The notes below the pieces were generated by a model. It did no database searches. It worked only from the letters and a program-made list of their open reading frames with translations, and was not told where the DNA came from. A stretch of DNA of 10,687 nucleotides, taken from positions 1 through 10,687 of the forward strand of contig CAMQOJ010000105.1 of NCBI GenBank assembly GCA_947003375.1. Direction: 5' to 3'. The position numbers and the translations under genes were made by a program. Positions 7,228 through 10,687 of the stretch are shown here, piece by piece (the first letter of the stretch is position 1; every line of letters starts with the position of its first letter). Source of the DNA: an uncultured Lachnospiraceae bacterium. GTDB taxonomy: Bacteria > Bacillota > Clostridia > Lachnospirales > Lachnospiraceae.

Positions 7228-7536
7228 ATGGAATCAAGGATCGATGTAGAAGAGGGAGCGTTCTCTACAGAAGAGTATGCAGATGTCAAGCGGTGCCTGC
7301 AGACCCTCCTATCCATCAGGGCGGGGAGCCAGCCTCTGGACAGGAATCTGGGGATTTCTTTTGACGAAATCGTTGGATATCCAATGGATGTGGCCAGAAA
7401 CATGCTTTCTTTGGAGATTATCGAAAAGGTGGACCGGTATGAGCCGAGGGTGGAAGTGGATTCCATTGAGTTCGAGTACAGCACGGATGGGTTGCTGTGT
7501 CCCAGAATCTATTTCATCAAGGCGAGGGAGGGGTAA
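7228..7536 (+). CDS. Baseplate wedge protein, gpW / gp25 family
   Basis: This 102-residue protein belongs to the gpW/gp25 (PBSX XkdS-like) wedge family, which connects the baseplate to the first sheath ring and copies part of the sheath fold, so it helps nucleate sheath assembly. Visible family signs are the helix and turn LLSIRAGSQPLDRNLGIS at residues 27-44, a proline before a helix at YPMDVARNMLSLEIIEKV (51-68), and the paired strand YEPRVEVDSIEFEY (71-84) that corresponds to the conserved E.RI.V..V of gp25. The size is normal for the family. AGGAG at 7217-7221 lies 6 bases before the ATG. It is immediately followed by baseplate J, the usual partner gene, after 2 bases. Confidence 0.87.
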   Translation: MESRIDVEEGAFSTEEYADVKRCLQTLLSIRAGSQPLDRNLGISFDEIVGYPMDVARNMLSLEIIEKVDRYEPRVEVDSIEFEYSTDGLLCPRIYFIKAREG

Positions 7537-7538
7537 AG

Positions 7539-8678
7539 ATGTTTGCTGATAATTTCCCAAGCATCAGCTTCATCGACAATGCCACGGTCGATGAAGTCTT
7601 GGAGGAGATGCTTAACGACTATCGGGAAAGGTATAAGGAGATTACGGGCCGGGAGGCACCGCTGGCACCAGCGGATCCCTATCGGCTGATTATGTACGCC
7701 TGCACGATGCAGATATATCAAGCGATGCAGTATGCGGACTATGCAGGGAAGATGGGCTTCCTGACTTACGCAAGGGGTGATTTCCTTGACAATCTGGCTG
7801 CGCTCAGAGGGCTGAGCAGGAACCAGAAGACCGCGGCGGTAACCGTGATGAAGTTTGCCATCAGCAGCCCGATTGAATCTGCGGTGTCCATTCCAGCAGG
7901 CTGCCGGGTGACGAATGGCAATCATGTATTCTTCGCTACGGACGAATATGCGGAAATCCGGGCCGGCGAGACTAGCGTCAGCGTATCTGCGACTTGCACG
8001 GAACCCGGAGCGACAGGAAACGGCATTTCTGTCGGGAAGCTGAACGTGCTGGTGAATACATTGCCGTATATTACGGAGGTGTCGAATCTGGCTGCCACAT
8101 ATGGGGGTGAGGATCGGGAGGATGATGAGAGCCTGAAAGAAAGAATCTATAATTACCCAAAGTCTTATTCTACAGCTGGCCCCACGGGCGCATATGAGTA
8201 CCATACAAAGACGACCTCGTCAGAAATCACGGATGTCCTGGTACGTTCAGAAGTTCCGGGCGAGGTGGATGTATACTTTATCTGCGAGGGAGGCAGAATC
8301 CCGGAGGACGCACTGGTTCAGAAGGTGAAAGAGCGCTTGGACGACAGGAGCATTAGGCCGCTCACGGATAAGGTGACGGTACGCGCTCCAGAAGTCAGGG
8401 AGTATGATATCCGGATGACTTATTATATATCTGCCAGCAACAAAGTGGCCGCCGCCGCTATCCAGGCTGATGTGGGGACGGCTGTATCTATATACAACAT
8501 GTGGCAGACTGAAAAAATCGGCAGGGACATAAACCCGTCCTATCTTATACATAAAGTCATGGAGGCAGGAGTAAAAAGGGTCGTGGTGGAAAGCCCTGTC
8601 TTTACGGTATTGAACGAAAGCACTGTTGCACGAACAGGGGCTGTGACCGTCAAGTACGGTGGGGTGGAGGATGATTAG
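7539..8678 (+). CDS. Baseplate protein J (gp47-like)
   Basis: This 379-residue protein is the baseplate J / T4 gp6-related wedge subunit that forms the ring around the hub and drives the change that triggers sheath contraction. Typical features appear in order: an N-terminal helical part, YARGDFLDNLAALRGLSR at 77-94, IPAGCRVTNGNHVFFATDE near 118-136, EPGATGNGISVGKLNVLV at 155-172, a Gly-Gly-Glu-Asp plus SLKERI region at 189-203, then an alpha/beta part with VPGEVDVYFICEGG, and GRDINPSYLIHKVMEAGVKRV at 328-348. Length is normal for this family in Firmicutes phages. The ATG at 7539 has GAGGGAGGGG at 7524-7533 five bases upstream; the longer open frame to 7497 lacks such a site and overlaps the wedge gene. 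Its end overlaps the next gene by 8 bases. Confidence 0.93.
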   Translation: MFADNFPSISFIDNATVDEVLEEMLNDYRERYKEITGREAPLAPADPYRLIMYACTMQIYQAMQYADYAGKMGFLTYARGDFLDNLAALRGLSRNQKTAAVTVMKFAISSPIESAVSIPAGCRVTNGNHVFFATDEYAEIRAGETSVSVSATCTEPGATGNGISVGKLNVLVNTLPYITEVSNLAATYGGEDREDDESLKERIYNYPKSYSTAGPTGAYEYHTKTTSSEITDVLVRSEVPGEVDVYFICEGGRIPEDALVQKVKERLDDRSIRPLTDKVTVRAPEVREYDIRMTYYISASNKVAAAAIQADVGTAVSIYNMWQTEKIGRDINPSYLIHKVMEAGVKRVVVESPVFTVLNESTVARTGAVTVKYGGVEDD

Positions 8679-9249
8679 GCTGGAAGAGAGCCAGGTGGCG
8701 CAGATTCTACCGGAATGCCTTTCGGAGCGGGCGGGTGTCCAGGCACTGAGCTTCGCTCTTGGGGCAGCCATGCAGAGGCTCATGGGATATTGCAGGGGTA
8801 TAGGCGTCTATTCTGCAATAGACGTACTGGGGGATGATGTCCTGGACATGCTGGCGATTGAGTTGGACACTCAATATTATGAGGACTCTTTCGATATCTG
8901 GACGAAAAGGAGGCTCATCAAAGGCGCTTTGCTCTGGTATGGGAAAGCCGGGACACCGGCCGCAGTGGAGGAGCTGGTGGCGGCCACGTTCGGGCAAGGC
9001 GAGGTCAAGGAGTGGTTCGAGTATGGAGGAAAGCCCTATATGTTCCGGGTAATCACGGATGCGGGTGCGAGCTATGCTTCCATAGAAGAATTCGAAAATC
9101 TCATCAAGAGAATCAAGAATGTGAGGTCACATATTGATAAGATATCATTCCTTAGAAATCAAGAAACGAGGATTCATGTCGCGGTGGCGAGCATCGTCAA
9201 GGAGACTGTAAAGGTCGGATGGGAGGAGACGGATGGCAGTATACAATAA
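8671..9249 (+). CDS. Tail protein I (baseplate-fibre connector)
   Basis: This 192-residue protein matches the P2 tail protein I family, which together with J forms the outer baseplate and links it to the fibres. The supporting pattern is LDMLAIELDTQYYEDSFDIW (58-77) followed by a KRRLIKGALLWYGKAGTPAAVEELV helix region and EVKEWFEYGGKPYMFRV at 111-127, the family signature of W...GT..AVE followed by V.EW.EYGG.PY.F.V. The ATG at 8671 overlaps the J stop in an 8-base overlap. GGAGG at 8666-8670 abuts it, so the effective ribosome site may be the GGTGGGG at 8658-8664. GTG at 8659 is an alternative giving four more residues. The gene overlaps the fibre gene by 17 bases. Coupled translation of J, I and fibre is likely. 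Confidence 0.9.
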   Translation: MIRLEESQVAQILPECLSERAGVQALSFALGAAMQRLMGYCRGIGVYSAIDVLGDDVLDMLAIELDTQYYEDSFDIWTKRRLIKGALLWYGKAGTPAAVEELVAATFGQGEVKEWFEYGGKPYMFRVITDAGASYASIEEFENLIKRIKNVRSHIDKISFLRNQETRIHVAVASIVKETVKVGWEETDGSIQ

Positions 9250-10640
9250 TTCCATACCTACAGAGGTCGGCAGGAAGCTGGAGAACCAGGTAAGGGGTGG
9301 GCAGGGCCTGATGGAATTTGCTTATATTGAAGTCGGTTCAGGCATATATACTGAAGAGGACAGGAAGCAGGCCAGGCATATGGACAGTCTCAAGGAGGCC
9401 AGGCAGAGGTTCTTCTTCAGCAGCATAAGCCAGATAGAGGATGGGGATGGAGATTACCTGATACTGGAGAGCGTCATACACAATGAAGGATTGGAGGAGG
9501 GCTATCACCTGACTGAGGTAGGCATCTTTGCCAGGCTGGTCGGCAAGGAAGAGACGGTGCTGTACTGCATCTGCCTGGTGGACGAACCTGATTATATGCC
9601 GCCCCAGACAGATGACAAAGTCTATGAGATTATCCTTCATTCGATGGTCAAGTGCTATGATGCGGAGCATGTCACAATCCTATATGACGACAAGACATAT
9701 GCTACAGCGGGAGCACTGATGGATCATATACGGGATAAGGGCAACCCGCATCATGTGACGAAATACCAGATAGGGCTGGGTAATGTTGACGACACGGCAG
9801 ATATGGACAAGCCGGTGTCCACGGCCCAGCAGGCGGCGATTGATGCAGCGAGGGAACAGGCGGGAGAGTCTTTGGACGACCATATAAAGGATACGGACAA
9901 TCCCCATAAGGTGACAAAGGCACAGGTAGGCCTGGGGAGCACCGATAATACCCCCGATGCAGAGAAGCCAGTATCCGTACCTCAGCAGACGGCGCTGGAT
10001 GAGCTATATCAGCAGCTGGCAGCTTACACGAACCAGAAGATTGCGGATTTGATAAATGGGGCCCCGAGCAGCCTTGATACCCTGAAGGAGGTGGCGGATG
10101 CGATTGCCGCGCATAAGACCATCATGGACGCGCTGGATGCGGCGATTGGCAAGAAGGCATCTGCGGCAGAGTTTGACAGCCATACAAAGGATACCACGAA
10201 GCACGTAGCGCCTACCGAGAGGACAAATTGGAATGACGCAAATACCAAAAAGCATACCCATGGCAATAAATCCGTGCTGGATGGAATCACTAGTACCCTA
10301 ATCAGTGGGTGGAGCGCCAAAATGGAAAAGACTGGGGACTCTGCAGATAATACTGTTACCTTTTCCAGCGGAGATGCCACAAATCCGACAGGATGGGCAG
10401 ATATCGGAGTCGTGGCATCTGGGGAGAAGCATAGCAGCCTAATGCGGAAGTTCTCCCTCGCTGTAAAGAACTTGCGGTATCTGTGGAAGCTGCTGGGAGG
10501 CACAAGTCTTGCGGGGATTGGGGATGGGACTGTGACTGGAGCGATTAATGCGCTAAACACGGGTTTGTCAGGCATGCTTAGTCCAATAATGATAGTGTAT
10601 AATGACTATGATGTTAGACCAACTGCAAACAACTCTGTAG
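9233..10640 (+). CDS. Phage tail fibre protein (3' partial)
   Basis: This is the receptor-binding fibre, of which about 469 genuine residues are present before adapter sequence cuts it. Residues 1-150 look like the tail-collar / DUF3751-type N-domain that docks the fibre on the baseplate (YNNSIPTEVGRKLENQVRGG, then YIEVGSGIYT and YHLTEVGIFA at 91-100). Two 41-residue repeats at 164-204 and 216-256 share DHI.D..NPH.VTK.Q.GLG..D.T.D..KPVS..QQ.A.D, the Phage_fiber_2 type. Then come LDTLKEVADAIAAHKTIMDA at 281-300, a HVAPTERTNWNDA segment and HTHGNKSVLDGI (341-352), and a region with AVKNLRYLWKLLGGTS. The receptor-binding tip is missing. ATG at 9233 follows GGGAGGAG at 9221-9228 by 4 bases. The open frame to 10687 is false beyond 10640, because it translates adapter. 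Confidence 0.9.
9722..9844 (+). repeat. Tail fibre repeat unit 1 (Phage_fiber_2-like)
   Basis: This encodes fibre residues 164-204, with NPHHVTKYQIGLGNVDDT followed by KPVSTAQQAAID. It aligns without gaps to the unit starting 156 bases (52 codons) later. Such repeats extend trimeric fibre shafts. Confidence 0.85.
9878..10000 (+). repeat. Tail fibre repeat unit 2 (Phage_fiber_2-like)
   Basis: This encodes fibre residues 216-256, with NPHKVTKAQVGLGSTDNT followed by KPVSVPQQTALD. The protein-level match to unit 1 is strong, while the DNA has diverged at many third positions, so the duplication is not recent. Confidence 0.85.
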
Positions 10641-10687
10641 CTGTCTCTTATACACATCTGACGCTGCCGACGAAGAGACTCGTGTAG
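10641..10687. other. Nextera i5-side adapter (artefact)
   Basis: This is synthetic. Bases 10641-10659 are the reverse-complement mosaic end CTGTCTCTTATACACATCT, 10660-10673 (GACGCTGCCGACGA) match the Nextera read-1 adapter, 10674-10681 (AGAGACTC) fill the 8-base i5 index slot, and 10682-10687 (GTGTAG) begin the P5 side. Read in the fibre frame it gives VSYTHLTLPTKRLV, a recognisable adapter peptide seen as contamination in predicted proteins. Confidence 0.98.

Noticed and set aside
9249..10640. Variable repeat or template repeat of a diversity-generating retroelement in the fibre gene
   Set aside because: No adenine-biased repeat pair and no reverse transcriptase are present. The fibre tip where such variation usually lies is missing.

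Overview
This window is an assembled contig holding part of the tail and baseplate module of a contractile-tailed (myovirus-type) phage or prophage. A contractile tailocin cannot be excluded, because no capsid, packaging, integrase or lysis gene is present. All genes lie on the + strand and are packed end to end with short gaps or overlaps, so they read as one late operon whose promoter and terminator are outside the window. Moderate GC, a G-rich coding strand, very frequent AGG arginine codons, strong Shine-Dalgarno sites and similarity to tail proteins of Firmicutes prophages suggest a gut Clostridia host (Lachnospiraceae-like). That host call is inference, not proof.

Both ends are synthetic. 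Bases 1-47 and 10641-10687 are Illumina Nextera (Tn5 tagmentation) adapters with 8-base index slots, so the biological insert is about 48-10640. The terminal gene at each end is cut by adapter, and the last 14 or so codons of the right-hand reading frame are adapter translation.

The layout, left to right, is: the 3' part of the tail tube gene (FII family); a tail assembly chaperone gene with a textbook -1 slippery heptamer (T TTT TTA) that should yield a short E and a long E' product; a tape measure gene with a TTG start behind a near-perfect ribosome binding site; a small LysM protein (gpX family); a tail hub protein (gpD / gp27 family) with a LysM domain at each end; a spike protein (gpV family); a gpU-family protein; a gp25/gpW baseplate wedge protein; baseplate protein J (gp47 family); tail protein I; and the N-terminal part of a tail fibre with two Phage_fiber_2-like repeats.

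Together the genes encode the inner tail (tube, length ruler, chaperone), the central hub and spike, the wedge proteins that join hub to sheath, and the receptor-binding fibre that docks on the baseplate through I and J. The families are mostly those of phage P2, but the order resembles the linear arrangement in PBSX-like Firmicutes elements. I see no clear previously undescribed system. The points most worth a second look are the frameshift site, the duplicated LysM modules, the spike's atypical C-terminus, and the adapter artefacts.
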